Shown piece after piece: positions 44,101-51,705 of a stretch of 64,000 nt of DNA (position 1 is the stretch's first letter; every line of letters starts with the position of its first letter). The DNA is taken from contig NZ_CP014263.1 in NCBI RefSeq assembly GCF_001988955.1, positions 5,020,501 through 5,084,500 of the forward strand, written 5' to 3'. The notes under the pieces were generated by a model. That model was not told the origin of the DNA and searched no databases. It saw nothing but the letters and a program-made list of their open reading frames with translations. The translations under genes and the position numbers were made by a program. The DNA is from Spirosoma montaniterrae (GTDB taxonomy: Bacteria; Bacteroidota; Bacteroidia; Cytophagales; Spirosomataceae).

Positions 44101-44186
44101 AGCGAGTTGATACCGAGGGCAGCTACGCCCAGAAACAGCACCAGCATGAACTGCCAGTTTTTGACGGAAAAAGCAGAAATATTCAT
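41115..44186 (-). CDS. RND efflux transporter permease
   Basis: From the ATG at 44186 this 1023-residue protein has the RND layout: a first helix (NWQFMLVLFLGVAALGI), a large periplasmic loop, helices 2-6 with GLIVALGILVDDSIVVVENI (the paired Asp residues that relay protons), a second periplasmic loop and the final helices (SFVAIIGLIALIGIEVKNSI). The open frame extends to 44279, but that part is translated from the GTGAAAA repeat. It pairs with the HlyD-type adaptor and TolC-type channel upstream. A drug or organic-compound exporter is likely; the substrate is not readable. Confidence 0.9.
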   Translation of the reverse strand: MNISAFSVKNWQFMLVLFLGVAALGINSLLNMPRGEDPEFVAPNFAVVVVYPGTDARDMEELVADPAEKRFNELDNIDHVITTIGDGLAVFRVEYEYGQDPDEKYQELVRETNALRSELPSDIFSIKINKFSPSDVNIVQVALQSEVASDKELGRYADDLKERLEKVKSLKNVDDWGYPQSTVRVSLNIEKMAQEGIPVNRVIGALQAENVNIPGGSVQVGTRKFNVKTAGKYESIEQIRNTIVSSNGQKIVYLRDIADVAENLEDEAHITRLNGHRAVLVTASQKIGENIQKVGDQVNPIIETFAQSLPPHIKLTKNFDQATSVNKRLGHFVQDFIIAILLVSITLLPLGFRAALVVMVSIPLSLAIGLSLLDAFGFSINQLSIVGLIVALGILVDDSIVVVENIERYLREGYSKREAAIKATSQITLAVIGCTTTLILAFMPLLFLPEASGDFIRSLPMAVVMTVLASMVVSLTIVPFLSSRILKHSHNPEGNIFLRALKKLISGSYSRLLHAALRRPVLTLLVAGAIFGLAVSQAGRAGFALFPASEKPQFLINIETPEGSSLGETNRVARYVESQLKSDSTVRHFTTNVGKGNPRIYYNVIQRNEATNFAQFFVQLTDVEPAEKRVLIDKYRNRFALYPNAKIEVKDFEQGPDQEAPIAIRVFGENLDTLRTVAARVEATLKQTPGTIYINNPLATRKTDLRIRVNKEKAGLLGLSIADINRTIRMAVAGLNVGTFKEPNSDDEYTISVTLPKGRITDQTVLNNLYVNTVTGAAVPLRQVADVEFETGTNLIKHYDKDRYVSVTAFVKTGYLVDNVYNDVLKQLDTMKFPAGFRYVAAGELESRSKSFGGLGTIILITVFGFLAVLILEFGTIKSTLIVLSVIPLGVIGAIAALLLTGNPFSFVAIIGLIALIGIEVKNSILLVDFTNQLRADGMPLIEAIEHAGEVRFVPIVLTSLTAIGGLMPLAVEGNPLYSPLAWVLIGGLISSTLLSRVVTPVLYKLLPPRVEVKTMKEELELA

Positions 44187-44193
44187 TTCTTTA

Positions 44194-44665
44194 AGTGAAA
44201 AATGAAAAGTGAATAGTGAAAAGTGACCACCGTAATTCAACCACTTATCATCATGCAGGAACAAGAAAGCATTATACAAACCAAGTCATTTGACTTTGCA
44301 ACCCGTGTTGTTCGTATGTATCAATGGATAACTAAAAAACATCGTATCCATTCATTAGCCGATCAGGTGTTACGAAGTGGCACAAGTGTTGGCGCAAATG
44401 TTGAAGAAGCAACGGGCGCACTTACCAAAAAAGAGTTCATTGCCAAAATTGGCATTGCCTACAAAGAAGCCCGTGAAACTCGTTATTGGCTACGACTCTT
44501 AGGAGCAACAGACTACCTCAATGACAAAATGTATGGGTCGATGCTTGCCGATTGTCAGGAACTGATTCGCATTCTGGCATCTATCCAGAAAACATCCCAA
44601 CGCAACGTAGCAAACCAAAAGCTGAAGGGCTGAAAAGCACTTTTCACTTTTCACTTTTCACTATA
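44194..44665. repeat. Inverted 7-base tandem repeats flanking the four-helix-bundle gene
   Basis: The left arm 44194-44227 is about four copies of a 7-base unit near GTGAAAA. The right arm 44637-44665, reverse-complemented, is three exact GTGAAAA copies plus GTG. They point towards each other across about 410 bases holding one gene. The right arm encodes the last residues of the HlyD adaptor (VKSEK and the stop). The left arm lies between the RND start and the inserted gene. Confidence 0.8.
44253..44633 (+). CDS. Four-helix-bundle protein (23S rRNA IVP/Avd-like family)
   Basis: This 126-residue protein has the family pattern SFDFATRVVRMYQWITKK, LADQVLRSGTSVGANVEEA, EFIAKIGIAYKEARETRYWL and CQELIRILASIQ. 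The family includes proteins encoded in 23S rRNA intervening sequences and the Avd accessory proteins of diversity-generating retroelements, which bind nucleic acid. No reverse transcriptase is present here. I use the ATG at 44253; the frame starts with a GTG inside the left repeat arm. The gene sits inside the efflux operon in the opposite direction, bracketed by 7-mer inverted repeats. Confidence 0.85.
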   Translation: MQEQESIIQTKSFDFATRVVRMYQWITKKHRIHSLADQVLRSGTSVGANVEEATGALTKKEFIAKIGIAYKEARETRYWLRLLGATDYLNDKMYGSMLADCQELIRILASIQKTSQRNVANQKLKG

Positions 44666-45708
44666 ATTTCAGATTCCTCGGTCAGAAACGCCGAACCTGC
44701 CGTTACCACTTCCCGAACGCCCGATGGGGCATTGGTCAACAAAACTTTATCGCCATCCAGAAAGCCGATCTGTACAGGTAGTTTCTGCACTCGTTTCCGG
44801 TCCTGCGCCAGCACATACACGAAGCCTTCTTTGCCGTTGCCCTCCACAATAGACTCCACCGGCACTACGGCGTAGCTGCGACTTTGCGCCGGTACGAGCG
44901 TGGCTTTCGCAAACAACCCCGGAGCCAGCTTTACACCCGACGAACTAATCTTGATCTCCACTTCATACAACTTGCTGACCGGATCGGCGGCTTGTGCCAG
45001 CTTGCTAACGGTTCCGGTAAACGTTTTGCCTGGATACGCATCGAGGGCGATATTGGCACGGTTTCCGAGCCGGAGCCGCGCCCAGTCTTTGTCTGATACG
45101 CCCACGCGCACCACCCAATCGCCGGGGCGGTTGCCCGAGATGAAATATACCGATGCGCCAGGGGCTACATACTCGCCCGCGTTGGTGGCCTTACGCGTTA
45201 CGGTGCCATCGACCGACGAGCGGATTTGCGCGAAATTGCGGTTAAACTGCGCGATGGTCAGGTTTTGCTTTGCTACGTTTTGGCCCGTGGTGGCGTTTTG
45301 TAGCTGTTCGAGCGTGGCGGCTGTGTCGGCGTAGAGGCTTTTAACCCGGCTGAAGTCGCGTTCGGCTTTTTCAGTGGCTAATTGCGCCTGACTCACCTGT
45401 GCGTTGATTTCGGTCAGGTCGAGCGTGGCTAAAAGTTGCCCTTTCTGAACCGTCTGCCCTTCTTCAACAAACATGCGGTTGATAATGCCGCCCACCTTAA
45501 ACGACAGCCTCGCTTCTTCCGACGACGATACCAGCCCCGATGCCACTACGGGTTCGGCCCGCACGACAGTGCCAACGGGTGCCAGTTTCACCGGAATGAT
45601 GCCTTCGGGTGTGGTATGGGTAGCGGCTGTTTTTTCAGCCGCTTTGCTGCCGCACGCCCATAGCAGAACGGCCAGCAGGAGGGAAGTAAGTACTTGCGTG
45701 ATTTTCAT
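44644..45708 (-). CDS. RND periplasmic adaptor (HlyD/MFP family) lipoprotein
   Basis: This 354-residue protein has a lipoprotein signal (LAVLLWAC). The MFP core follows: a lipoyl-like half (GGIINRMFVEEGQTVQKGQL), a coiled-coil hairpin (residues about 105-170), the returning half (VDGTVTRKATNAGEYVAPGA), the beta-barrel domain and a membrane-proximal domain. It links the RND pump to the outer-membrane channel. Its last residues (VKSEK) and TGA are encoded by the GTGAAAA repeat, so the natural C terminus may have been altered when the repeat arrived. Confidence 0.9.
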   Translation of the reverse strand: MKITQVLTSLLLAVLLWACGSKAAEKTAATHTTPEGIIPVKLAPVGTVVRAEPVVASGLVSSSEEARLSFKVGGIINRMFVEEGQTVQKGQLLATLDLTEINAQVSQAQLATEKAERDFSRVKSLYADTAATLEQLQNATTGQNVAKQNLTIAQFNRNFAQIRSSVDGTVTRKATNAGEYVAPGASVYFISGNRPGDWVVRVGVSDKDWARLRLGNRANIALDAYPGKTFTGTVSKLAQAADPVSKLYEVEIKISSSGVKLAPGLFAKATLVPAQSRSYAVVPVESIVEGNGKEGFVYVLAQDRKRVQKLPVQIGFLDGDKVLLTNAPSGVREVVTAGSAFLTEESEIIVKSEK

Positions 45709-45782
45709 GACAATTGGATCGTGTTTTGTGACATTTTGAATCGACTTAACGTTATTTACAGTATTGGCAACCAGTTCACGAT

Positions 45783-46013
45783 ATGAACCACCTTATTACG
45801 ATTCACCCGGAGATTCAGAGCGGAACCCCTGTGTTTTTCAATACGCGGGTTCCAGTGAAAAATCTGTTTGACTACATCAAAGGCGGCCATACGATTGCCG
45901 AGTTTGTTGATGATTTTCCATCAGTAAAACCCGAACAGGCACGGGCTGTACTTGAGTTGGCTGAATCATCCGTTACGCTTAATTTTTCCCGTAATGCCCA
46001 TCTTGTTGCTTGA
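45783..46013 (+). CDS. DUF433 protein, antitoxin-like
   Basis: This 76-residue protein reads ITIHPEIQSGTPVFFNTRVP, the DUF433 family signature (here FFNTRVPVKNLFDYIKGG), a homeodomain-like helix-turn-helix unit. DUF433 and DUF5615 genes commonly occur as a pair thought to be a toxin-antitoxin module. It overlaps the next gene by 20 bases. Both run opposite to the efflux operon genes that flank them. Confidence 0.85.
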   Translation: MNHLITIHPEIQSGTPVFFNTRVPVKNLFDYIKGGHTIAEFVDDFPSVKPEQARAVLELAESSVTLNFSRNAHLVA

Positions 46014-46323
46014 CGAAAACCTACCTAAAAAGTTGAAATACAGGTTCGGTGAAGGTTATGATGTTACGACTGTGCCAGAACGCGGATGGAGTTCGCTAAA
46101 AAACGGTGAGCTGTTAAAAGCCATGCACGATGCTGGTATTGAATTCCTGATTACGGCTGATAAGAATTTGAGCTACCAGCAGAATTACCAAAAATTGGGC
46201 ATCAAGCTAATTGTTCTGAACACCGTAGATAATCAATACGAGTTCGTTCTTCCTTTTGTCCCTAAAATCAAAGCACTTTTCGGGCAGGACATCATTCAGG
46301 ATTACAATTGGATTGACTTGTAG
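45994..46323 (+). CDS. DUF5615 (PIN/Mut7-C-like) protein, toxin-like
   Basis: This 109-residue protein begins MPILLLDENLPKKL with an acidic pair (Asp7-Glu8) and continues FLITADKNLSYQQN, the DUF5615 pattern. The family is related to the Mut7-C PIN-like RNase fold and is paired with DUF433. RNase activity is an inference. I use the ATG at 45994; the frame runs further upstream inside the DUF433 gene. Its stop lies three bases before the stop of the convergent tolC-like gene. Confidence 0.85.
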   Translation: MPILLLDENLPKKLKYRFGEGYDVTTVPERGWSSLKNGELLKAMHDAGIEFLITADKNLSYQQNYQKLGIKLIVLNTVDNQYEFVLPFVPKIKALFGQDIIQDYNWIDL

Positions 46324-46326
46324 CCC

Positions 46327-47724
46327 TTACTCCACCGCTACCGCACGGTCGAGCGCGGCCCGTTTTACCAGCACGTCGGTGCGGGCCATCGAATGCTGGA
46401 GTTGGGCCGTGAGCCGGTCGTTCTGGTAGCGTAGAAACTCGATGAGCAGAGCCTGCCCGTTGCGATACTTGCTGTCGATGACGCGAAACGTGGCGTCGGC
46501 ATTCTGGATGCCGCTTTGTGTGGCGGTCAGGCTTTCGTTGGCTGCGTCGAGGTCGTAATACGCCTGCAGCACCTGCAACTGAATCTGCCGCTGCACCTCC
46601 TGCATCCGGGTCTGCAGCGCGTCGGTCTGAATTCTGGCTTGCTGAATTTTCGACCGTTTCTCGTAGCCCCGGAATAAATCCCACTGCAATCCAAACTGCG
46701 CCAGCACATACGCCTGATTCTGAAATGTATAGCCAAAGCCCTGAAAACCAGCGTTTCCACCCACGTATACGTTTGGAATGCGGGCGTTGGCTTCGTTGAG
46801 TTTGACCGCCGTTTGAGCCGCCCGCAACGACCCGTTCACCTGCGCCAGTTCCTGCCGCCCGCGCAAGGCCGTTTGCTGTAGGTCGGGTAGCGTTTCTTTC
46901 TGTTCAGGTAAAATCCGCGTCAGTAATGAATCAACCTCTACAGGAGCCGTTAAGTCGCGGTTAAGCAGGAAGTTGACATACGCCCGCGCCGATTCGCGGT
47001 TTTTTTCGGCTACGGCCATCTGCTGGTCGACTTTGCTGATTTCGTACCGCGCTGAGCTGAGCACCTCTTTCGTGGCTACGTTGTTGCTTACCAACTTTTC
47101 GTTCAGCCGGGCCAGTTCGGTCAGTACTTTCCGCGAATTGTCGTAAATGCGAATGGCATCGAGTGTTTGCAGGTATTGATAGTAGGCCGTGCGAATGGTG
47201 TACCGCAGCTCGTTTTCGACTACGCGTTTTCGGGCTTCCTGCGCCGTAAGTAGCTGTTTCTGAATAAGGTAATTGTACTGAATATCGGTGTTGAAAATGC
47301 TGTACTGAACGCTGACTTTGGTATCGTGAAAATTGTTGGGAGCCAGCAACTCATTTACGTTCTGAATATTGGTCGGAAATCGGTCGGTACCAGTCATCTG
47401 ATTGAGCGTCTGATAAACCGGATTCAGCAAATCGCCCACCGGAAACTGCAACCGCCGACCACCAGCCGCCAGCGAATACGTTGGGTTGAATGCCACGCGC
47501 GGGTAAAACAGCGACCGTGCCTGATTGATGGATTCGGTTACGCGGCTAATCTCCAGCGACTCCTGCCGTAATGCCAGATTGTTAGCCAGCCCATCGCGAA
47601 CATAGCCATCCAGAATAGGAGAAGGCTGGGCGTGAGTAGTGATGAGTGATAATAGATGAACGATGAGTGCCAGCATTGCCCATAACGGCGGGCGATGAGG
47701 CAGGCAATTGGTTGTGCGTTTCAT
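46327..47724 (-). CDS. TolC-family outer-membrane efflux channel
   Basis: This 465-residue protein has a signal peptide (LITTHAQ). Two repeats of long alpha helices are separated by barrel strands, with the OEP motifs YPRVAFNPTYSL and VYVGGNAGFQGFGYTFQNQA. It forms the outer-membrane exit duct of the pump. It is the first gene after tetR, and a copy of the TGAACAnTGTTTA operator lies 18 bases upstream of its start (47742-47754). The DUF433/DUF5615 pair now separates it from the adaptor gene. Confidence 0.9.
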   Translation of the reverse strand: MKRTTNCLPHRPPLWAMLALIVHLLSLITTHAQPSPILDGYVRDGLANNLALRQESLEISRVTESINQARSLFYPRVAFNPTYSLAAGGRRLQFPVGDLLNPVYQTLNQMTGTDRFPTNIQNVNELLAPNNFHDTKVSVQYSIFNTDIQYNYLIQKQLLTAQEARKRVVENELRYTIRTAYYQYLQTLDAIRIYDNSRKVLTELARLNEKLVSNNVATKEVLSSARYEISKVDQQMAVAEKNRESARAYVNFLLNRDLTAPVEVDSLLTRILPEQKETLPDLQQTALRGRQELAQVNGSLRAAQTAVKLNEANARIPNVYVGGNAGFQGFGYTFQNQAYVLAQFGLQWDLFRGYEKRSKIQQARIQTDALQTRMQEVQRQIQLQVLQAYYDLDAANESLTATQSGIQNADATFRVIDSKYRNGQALLIEFLRYQNDRLTAQLQHSMARTDVLVKRAALDRAVAVE

Positions 47725-47741
47725 AATCGTATAACAGTTAA

Positions 47742-47754
47742 TGAACAGTGTTTA
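47742..47754. promoter_or_regulatory. Putative TetR operator before tolC
   Basis: TGAACAGTGTTTA contains the palindrome AACA-n-TGTT with further outer T/A pairing. It matches the site at 48422-48434 at 12 of 13 positions, differing only at the central base. The 5' neighbours (TTAA versus ATAA) and 3' neighbours (GTGATT versus GTAAAC) are also similar. Confidence 0.65.
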
Positions 47755-47774
47755 GTGATTAGTCAAAAAAAAGG

Positions 47775-48392
47775 CTACAGCCCTTTTCGTATCGTTTGTA
47801 CGAACAAGTCATACGCATTATCCATCAATTCTTTTTTGTTCGCTTCTCCAAACATATCCATGCGTTTGCGAAGAAATAAGGCCGTTAATCCGTGCACCAT
47901 ACTCCAGATAACCAAACTCGCCTGTTGGGCATCGGGGTGCCTGATTACGCCCGCGTCGATGCAGTGCTGAACTGCGTTCTGTAAGACAAAAAAAGCCCGA
48001 TGACCATCTTCCCAAACATCTTCCCGGCATTCAAGGGCGTCGATAGGAGCGGTCATAATGAACATCAGGTCGAACAACTCCGGGTTGTCGAATGCGAATT
48101 GAATATAGAGCCTACCCATGGCAGTAAGTCTTTCCATTGGGTCCTGCACATCTGCAATGGGCGCAAACTCGGCAATCAGCTTTTGAAACGCCTGCTGATG
48201 AAGGGCAAAAAACAGCTCGTTCTTATCTTTGAAATACAGATAAATCGTAGCTGGGCTGTATTCAATGGCATCGGCAATGTTGCGAATACTGACTTTTTCG
48301 TAGCCGTTCGTCAAAAACAACTTCTGAGCGGCTTCTAAAATCAGCTTCCGCATTTCCTCTCTCTCCCGTTCTTTGCGCTCCAGAATACCCAT
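47775..48392 (-). CDS. TetR-family transcriptional regulator of the efflux operon
   Basis: This 205-residue protein has an N-terminal TetR helix-turn-helix (LILEAAQKLFLTNGYEKVSI, then IADAIEYSPATIYLYFKDKN). A helical ligand-binding domain follows, like that of TetR_C or AcrR-type regulators. It lies immediately upstream of tolC on the same strand, and its own promoter contains the shared 13-base site, so it probably represses itself and the pump genes until a ligand releases it. Confidence 0.9.
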   Translation of the reverse strand: MGILERKEREREEMRKLILEAAQKLFLTNGYEKVSIRNIADAIEYSPATIYLYFKDKNELFFALHQQAFQKLIAEFAPIADVQDPMERLTAMGRLYIQFAFDNPELFDLMFIMTAPIDALECREDVWEDGHRAFFVLQNAVQHCIDAGVIRHPDAQQASLVIWSMVHGLTALFLRKRMDMFGEANKKELMDNAYDLFVQTIRKGL

Positions 48393-48412
48393 TATTGTTC
48401 AACTTTTCGATA

Positions 48413-48442
48413 CAAACATAATGAACACTGTTTAGTAAACAA
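48413..48442 (-). promoter_or_regulatory. tetR promoter with embedded operator
   Basis: On the minus strand TTG (48440-48442) is followed by exactly 19 bases and then TATGTTTG (48413-48420), a full match to the Bacteroidota TTG-N19/20-TAnnTTTG promoter. The operator TGAACACTGTTTA (48422-48434) lies within that spacer, so a bound repressor would block polymerase directly. Confidence 0.75.
48422..48434. promoter_or_regulatory. Putative TetR operator inside the tetR promoter
   Basis: TGAACACTGTTTA is the partner of the site at 47742-47754. It is centred on the AACA-n-TGTT palindrome and lies between the -33 and -7 elements of tetR. Confidence 0.65.
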
Positions 48443-48578
48443 GCAGTGTTGATATTTTTTTAAAAAAATTGAGTAAGTGGTACGTTAGGTACGCGACCTG
48501 TACGAATAATTTCTCGCTGCAACATTCCCTGCGGGTTTCTATCGTTATTTGTATAAAAAATTGTTTTCCATCTTTTTC

Positions 48579-50549
48579 ATGAAAAAAATTGCTCTCTGGG
48601 CGGGGCTGTGGGCATGTTGCCTGACCGCCTTCGCGCAAACGGGACCAACCTCAACGTCGGCTTCCAAATATGACCCGCTCGCGCTCTTCCACCCGTTGTT
48701 CAACATGCAGCCTGGAAACGACTACCGCACAGGCAGCGGTGCACCCGGCCCGCGTTACTGGCAGAATCGCTCTGACTATCAGATCAATATCACGCTCGAC
48801 GATCAGCAGAACACCGTTGCTGGTGAAGTCACAATTACATACACAAACAAATCGCCCGAAGCGTTACCCTACCTGTGGCTTCAACTCGATCAGAACGCTT
48901 TCAGCGACACGTCGCGGGCGGCTAAAACCACCCCCGTTTCAGGCGGACGATTTGGTAATCTGGGCTTCGCGGGCGGCATGACCGTAACGAGTGTGCAGGT
49001 AGAACAGGGCAAAAGTAAGTTCGTAAACGCCCCGTATGTCATTACCGATACGCGGATGCAGATTCGCCTGAGTGAAGCCGTGAAAGCAAACGGCGACGTG
49101 GTAAAAATAAAAGTAGCGTATTCATTTAAAATCCCGGAATACGGTTCCGACCGTATGGGAATGCTCCGCCGGAAAGACGGTATCATCTACGAGATTGCGC
49201 AGTGGTACCCGCGTATGTGCGTTTACGACGATGTTGAAGGCTGGAACGTACTGCCTTATCTCGGTGCCGGTGAGTTTTATCTTGATTATGGCGACTACGA
49301 ATACGCCATTACAGTACCCTGGAACCACATCGTGGTAGGGTCGGGTGAGTTGCTAAACCCCGGCGAGGTACTAACTGGCGAACAAATCAGGCGGTTGGCG
49401 CAAGCCGCGAAGAGCGATAAAACCGTAATGATTCGCGATAAAAGCGAAGTAAACGACCCCGCCAGCCGCCCCAAACAGGCCGGTGTGCTGACCTGGCGGT
49501 TCCGCTGCCAGAACACCCGCGACGTAGCCTTTGCCACCTCGAAAGCGTTTGTCTGGGATGCGGCCAAAATGAACCTGCCGAGTGGTAAAACGTCGCTGGC
49601 GCAGTCGGTGTACCCTGCCGAGAGCGCAACGAACGATTCATGGGGCCGTTCAACCGAGTACGTGAAAGGCTGTATCGAGTTCTACTCAAAATACCTTTAC
49701 GAATACAGCTACCCTGTGGCGACCAACGTAGCCGGTATTGTGGGTGGTATGGAATACCCCGGTATAGTGTTCTGCGACCACAAAGACAAGAAGGAGGCCC
49801 TCTGGGGCGTAACCGACCACGAGTTTGGGCATAACTGGTTCCCGATGATTGTGGGCAATAACGAGCGGAAGTTTCCGTGGATGGACGAAGGGTTCAATAC
49901 ATTTATCAACACCTTGTCTACCGCGAACTTCAACAACGGCGAATATGACCGCGAACGCGGTACGATGCACGACATTGCTCCAGCACTGTTTTTCCCAACC
50001 GAACCCGTGATGACCATTCCCGACGTGCAGCAATCGCGCGTACTGGGTATTCTGGCCTACTATAAACCTGGTATGGGTCTGAAACTGTTGCGTGAGTCAG
50101 TGCTTGGCCCGGAGCGGTTCGATTTTGCGTTTAAGCAGTATGTTAACCGATGGGCCTTTAAGCACCCCACTCCTTACGATTTCTTCCGAAGCATGGAAGA
50201 TGGCGCGGGCGAAGACCTCGGCTGGTTCTGGCGCGGCTTCTTCTACGAGACCTGGAAATTAGATCAGGGCGTCAGAGAGGTGAAATACGTAGATGGTAAT
50301 GCCGAAAAAGGCGCGCTGATTTCGATTGATAACCTCGAAAAATTTGCCATGCCCGCTGTGGTCGAAGTAACGGAGAGCAACGGTAAGAAAAGCCGCGTCA
50401 GCCTACCGGTTGAGGTATGGCAGCGGGGCGGCACCTGGACATTTAAACACCCATCGACCTCACCCCTGAAATCGGTTGTTGTTGACCCCGACCAGAAATT
50501 ACCCGACATCAATAGCCGTAACAATACATGGCGGGCCGAAGCGCAGTAA
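48579..50549 (+). CDS. M1-family zinc metallopeptidase
   Basis: This 656-residue protein has a signal peptide (CCLTAFAQ), an N-terminal saddle-like beta domain and the M1 catalytic site HEFGHNW at residues 414-418. The third zinc ligand Glu437 follows exactly 18 residues after the second His, in DEGFNTF. The exopeptidase motif is GGMEYPG, in place of the GAMEN of standard aminopeptidases, as in many Bacteroidota M1 paralogues. I infer a periplasmic or surface aminopeptidase-like enzyme. The ATG at 48579 is preferred over a TTG at 48549. Confidence 0.85.
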   Translation: MKKIALWAGLWACCLTAFAQTGPTSTSASKYDPLALFHPLFNMQPGNDYRTGSGAPGPRYWQNRSDYQINITLDDQQNTVAGEVTITYTNKSPEALPYLWLQLDQNAFSDTSRAAKTTPVSGGRFGNLGFAGGMTVTSVQVEQGKSKFVNAPYVITDTRMQIRLSEAVKANGDVVKIKVAYSFKIPEYGSDRMGMLRRKDGIIYEIAQWYPRMCVYDDVEGWNVLPYLGAGEFYLDYGDYEYAITVPWNHIVVGSGELLNPGEVLTGEQIRRLAQAAKSDKTVMIRDKSEVNDPASRPKQAGVLTWRFRCQNTRDVAFATSKAFVWDAAKMNLPSGKTSLAQSVYPAESATNDSWGRSTEYVKGCIEFYSKYLYEYSYPVATNVAGIVGGMEYPGIVFCDHKDKKEALWGVTDHEFGHNWFPMIVGNNERKFPWMDEGFNTFINTLSTANFNNGEYDRERGTMHDIAPALFFPTEPVMTIPDVQQSRVLGILAYYKPGMGLKLLRESVLGPERFDFAFKQYVNRWAFKHPTPYDFFRSMEDGAGEDLGWFWRGFFYETWKLDQGVREVKYVDGNAEKGALISIDNLEKFAMPAVVEVTESNGKKSRVSLPVEVWQRGGTWTFKHPSTSPLKSVVVDPDQKLPDINSRNNTWRAEAQ

Positions 50550-50551
50550 GG

Positions 50552-50651
50552 AAGTTATAGGGTTGTAAAGTTGTAGGGTTGTAAAGTTGGCTGACGCATT
50601 ATACCGGCGGAGCCAACTTTACAACCCTACAACTTTACAACCCTATAACTT
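50552..50651. repeat. 41-bp perfect palindrome of GTTRTARR 8-base units
   Basis: Arms 50552-50592 and 50611-50651 are perfect reverse complements around an 18-base loop. Each arm is four 8-base units (GTTATAGG, GTTGTAAA, GTTGTAGG, GTTGTAAA) followed by GTTGGCT. It is the same unit family as at 18085-18179. The right arm contains the end of the minus-strand KAS III gene, including its TAG stop. Confidence 0.9.
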
Positions 50652-51584
50652 TTCTATTACCATCGCTCCATACGAGTAGCCGCCCCCGAAAACGGTGACA
50701 ACGATGCGCTGGCCTGACTGAAATTCGTCCCAGCGTTCGGAGAGGGCAATTGCACAACCGGCACAACCCGTATTGCCAAGCCGCTGAATATTCGAGATCA
50801 ACTTTTCTTCGGGCAGGCCGAGGGTGTTCATGACGTTGCGCGAGATGCGCAGATTAGCCTGATGAGGCAGTACATAATCAATGTCGGCGAGGGTCAGGCC
50901 GCAGCGGTCAAGTATCTGTTGACTGGCTTTGGGCATATACTGGCAGGCGTTGATAAATACATCGCGACCAAAAGGCATTAACACTCCGCCTTCGTTCGGT
51001 TTCATCACTACGGCAGTAGTAGCTTTGGCTGTGTGTGCCGCTCCGCCGGTGAGCAACGCCCGTATGTAAAAGTCACCCTCGCTTTGGCGTTCTTTGGTAA
51101 TCAACAAGGCCGCAGCCCCATCGCCCCATAAATGTCCCGAAACGGTATCTTCATCGTTGTTGTAAGCCGTATTATGCTCAGACACAATCACCAACGCCCG
51201 GCTGGCTTTATTGAGCGCGAAATAACCCTCAACCACTTCAATAGCGTTCAGCAGCGACGAACAGGCCGTTGAAACCGATACTACCGGAATGTCGGCAATC
51301 TCCAGGAAATGCTGGGCTTCGTGAGCCAGCGAAACAATGGTATCGTAGGGCGTATACGTGGCACCAACAATCAAATCAATGTCGGCGAGATTGACTTTTG
51401 CCTGCAATCGGCGGATAACGTCGAGCGTCATCGTGTTGGTATTTTCGCCGGGCGCGGCTTTCCGCCGTTCAACTATGCCGGTTCGCTCGATAATCCAGTC
51501 GCTCGACAGGCCATTGAGCCGGGTAAAGTGTTCATTGCCAACTACTGCCGTTGGCAAATAGTGGCTTACTGCATGGATGTACAT
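50643..51584 (-). CDS. Beta-ketoacyl-ACP synthase III-like enzyme
   Basis: This 313-residue thiolase-fold protein has the FabH catalytic triad: Cys108 (VSVSTACSSLLNA), His241 (LPHQANLRI) and Asn271 (LGNTGCAGC). It also has the opening WIIERTGIVERR. FabH starts fatty-acid chains from acyl-CoA and malonyl-ACP. It is not beside plsX or fab genes, so it may be a second, pathway-specific synthase. The last codons (EKL, stop) fall inside the palindrome at 50552-50651. Its leader carries a GAGCCG/CGGCTC hairpin (51599-51620). Confidence 0.85.
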   Translation of the reverse strand: MYIHAVSHYLPTAVVGNEHFTRLNGLSSDWIIERTGIVERRKAAPGENTNTMTLDVIRRLQAKVNLADIDLIVGATYTPYDTIVSLAHEAQHFLEIADIPVVSVSTACSSLLNAIEVVEGYFALNKASRALVIVSEHNTAYNNDEDTVSGHLWGDGAAALLITKERQSEGDFYIRALLTGGAAHTAKATTAVVMKPNEGGVLMPFGRDVFINACQYMPKASQQILDRCGLTLADIDYVLPHQANLRISRNVMNTLGLPEEKLISNIQRLGNTGCAGCAIALSERWDEFQSGQRIVVTVFGGGYSYGAMVIEKL

Positions 51585-51705
51585 CAGGTCAATCGCTTGA
51601 GCCGGTTAGACAATCGGCTCAATAAGTGCCGAAAGTTAAACCCTTCCGGGAAATCATGGTATCATACATTGGAACAATACTATAATGGCTTTAATAAATT
51701 TTATT

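Noticed and set aside
44187..44279. Longer start for the RND pump
   Set aside because: The added residues (HFSLFTFHFSLKE) are translated from the repeat array; the conserved RND N terminus begins at the ATG at 44186.
44253..44633. Possible diversity-generating retroelement (Avd-like protein)
   Set aside because: No reverse transcriptase and no template/variable repeat pair was found nearby; the gene is better described as a lone four-helix-bundle gene.
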